A DNA stretch of 5,962 nt from Candidatus Hydrothermota bacterium. GTDB lineage: Bacteria; Hydrothermota; Hydrothermia; UBA1063. How positions within the stretch are numbered: position 1 is the first letter of the stretch; every line of letters starts with the position of its first letter. The stretch covers positions 1-5,962 of the forward strand of contig QNDO01000099.1 in NCBI GenBank assembly GCA_003644895.1, given 5' to 3'. A program made the position numbers and the translations under genes. The notes beneath the pieces are model-generated. The model was not told the origin of the DNA. It saw nothing but the letters and a program-made list of their open reading frames with translations, and searched no databases. This document shows, piece after piece, positions 4,605-5,962 of this stretch.

Positions 4605-5962
4605 ATGCAAAAAAACGAAAATTTTAATATAATAGATGAACTTACAGGACTATATAATAGAAGATATCTTTTTTTAAGATTAGATGAAGAAATTAAAAGA
4701 GCAAAACGTAAAGATGGCGTTTTTTCTTTGTTTCTTTTAGATCTTGATTATTTTAAGATGGTGAATGACAGTTTTGGGCATATCAGGGGAGATGAGGTTC
4801 TTAAAGAGTTTGGCACACTTTTAAAGTCTGCTTTAAGGGATTCAGACCTGGCTTTTAGATACGGGGGAGATGAATTTGTAGTTATTCTTCCTGATACAGA
4901 AAGAGAGCACGCAAAAAGAGTTGCAGAAAGAATAATCGAACGTGTAAAGAATTATACATTTTCTGGAGAACCTCCAGTAAATCTTTCTGTGAGTATTGGA
5001 ATATCTGTATTTCCTTACGATGGTGTTACTGCAGAATCTATTTTTAAAGTTGCTGATCGCCGGTTATACGAAGCTAAAAGGAAAGGAAGAAGTAGAGCGG
5101 TACATATCTCAGAGGTTTTAACAGAAAGATCCCCGTATATTTCTTTTAATGAATTAAGGTTGATTGGGAGGGATTATCACATAGATCAAATAAAGAAATT
5201 CCTGGGACTTCTGTCTGAAGAACAGGGGGGATTTTTATTTATTAAGGGTGACAGAGGCTGTGGTAAAACCAGATTATTGCGAGAAATTACTAAAATTGCG
5301 GAGCTTACAGGTTACAGGAGCATATATATCAAAGCTATGAAGCACGTGGAGGGGCTACCGTTTAATACGGTAAAGGATATTTTAAAAAAAATATATTCTG
5401 TTTACGGTCCCGATGTATTCTTTCAAATTCCAGAGGCATATCAGCTGGAGATTTATAAGCTTCTTCCAGAAATATTCACATATAAACCAGAGTTCGAAAC
5501 CAAGTTTTTAACATCCTCTCCTTACCGCCTTTTCAGGGCCATACTCATCATATTCGAGAACATTGCCAGAGCAGGTGGAATTCTTATGATGGTGGACGAC
5601 GCCCACTGGATGGATAGAAAAAGCGTTGAATTCTTCCAGTATGCTGCCTCTAATCTGCAATCCATGCAAATTATTTTTATATTTTCCTACATTAGTTACA
5701 AGACAAGAGAAATTGAGGAACTTCTCAAATTTGTATCATCTCTTGAAAACTTTCTTGAGCTGGAGGTTCTTCCGCTGAGTCCTAAGGAAGTTGAGAGTTT
5801 ACTATGGGAAGCATTGAGAGAGAAACCCCCGGATGATTTTGTCAACTGGGTCTATGATAAGACAGGAGGAAAACCGGCTTATACAGCTATACTGGTTAAG
5901 GCATTGATTCAGCATAATGTCCTTGTGTGGGAAGGAGGATGGAGGTTTGGTGATTACACTAC
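4605..5962 (+). CDS. diguanylate cyclase (GGDEF) fused to a STAND-like AAA ATPase, C-terminus beyond window
   Basis: An open frame of 452 codons runs off the right edge. Residues 11-168 form a complete GGDEF domain, which makes cyclic di-GMP from two GTP: DELTGLYNRR (11-20), LLDLDYFKMVND (44-55) with metal-binding D46, GHIRGDE (58-64), the active site RYGGDEF (85-91), and SVSIGIS (128-134). The inhibitory RxxD site is intact at 78-81. From about 185 an ATPase module follows: LIGRDYHIDQI (186-196), Walker A GDRGCGKT (215-222), Walker B ILMMVDDAHWMD (326-337), LEVLPLSPKEVESLL (386-400), TGGKP (420-424), and the start of a winged-helix-like part (HNVLVWEGGWRF, 437-448). This resembles AAA_16/MalT-type ATPases, which often continue into TPR repeats. 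There is no N-terminal sensor and no transmembrane segment. The start is the ATG at 4605; a TTG at 4578 lies in frame but inside the promoter. Confidence 0.92.
   Translation, partial: MQKNENFNIIDELTGLYNRRYLFLRLDEEIKRAKRKDGVFSLFLLDLDYFKMVNDSFGHIRGDEVLKEFGTLLKSALRDSDLAFRYGGDEFVVILPDTEREHAKRVAERIIERVKNYTFSGEPPVNLSVSIGISVFPYDGVTAESIFKVADRRLYEAKRKGRSRAVHISEVLTERSPYISFNELRLIGRDYHIDQIKKFLGLLSEEQGGFLFIKGDRGCGKTRLLREITKIAELTGYRSIYIKAMKHVEGLPFNTVKDILKKIYSVYGPDVFFQIPEAYQLEIYKLLPEIFTYKPEFETKFLTSSPYRLFRAILIIFENIARAGGILMMVDDAHWMDRKSVEFFQYAASNLQSMQIIFIFSYISYKTREIEELLKFVSSLENFLELEVLPLSPKEVESLLWEALREKPPDDFVNWVYDKTGGKPAYTAILVKALIQHNVLVWEGGWRFGDYT

Noticed and set aside
4605..5962. GGDEF-ATPase considered as an antiphage STAND (Avs-like) or CBASS system
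   Set aside because: The nucleotide-making domain is a standard GGDEF, not a CD-NTase. No nuclease or toxin domain is visible, and there are no defence neighbours in the window.
1..5962. tRNA, rRNA, CRISPR arrays, insertion sequences and attachment sites
   Set aside because: I saw no repeat-spacer pattern, transposase or RNA gene; almost all the sequence is accounted for by protein genes and short promoters.

Overview
This window comes from a bacterium with AT-rich, densely packed DNA. The proteins are rich in Lys, Glu and Ile, the codons AGA, AGG and ATA are common, and genes overlap by four bases. This style suits a thermophile or a little-studied candidate phylum, but that is a low-confidence guess and no marker here fixes the lineage.

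Layout. Positions 1-2518 hold a leftward operon: rpsO (ribosomal protein S15), then pnp (polynucleotide phosphorylase), then the first 45 codons of a DegT/DnrJ/EryC1/StrS-type sugar aminotransferase that runs off the left edge and starts with TTG. A near-consensus promoter at 2549-2577 drives it. Positions 2585-3387 hold a second leftward pair: a DUF167 (YggU-like) protein and a PAP2-family membrane phosphatase that starts with TTG. A 25-bp divergent gap (3388-3412) separates this pair from a rightward DUF1343 gene of the NamZ/GH171 exo-N-acetylmuramidase family (3413-4546). After 58 bp, a large rightward gene begins at 4605 and runs off the right edge. It encodes a complete GGDEF diguanylate cyclase domain fused directly to a STAND-like AAA ATPase. 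No stretch longer than 70 bp lacks a gene.

How the genes fit together. rpsO-pnp is the conserved translation/RNA-decay pair. The PAP2 phosphatase, the NamZ-like glycosidase and the aminotransferase could all serve cell-envelope sugar or lipid-carrier metabolism, but this rests only on family membership and proximity. The GGDEF-ATPase gene has its own promoter and looks like an independent c-di-GMP signalling gene.

The most interesting points are the GGDEF-ATPase fusion, the two rightward genes whose consensus promoters end 6-8 bases before the start codon (predicting leaderless mRNAs), the palindromic -10 box shared by the divergent genes, and the rpsO-pnp overlap that leaves no room for the E. 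coli-type intergenic control hairpin.
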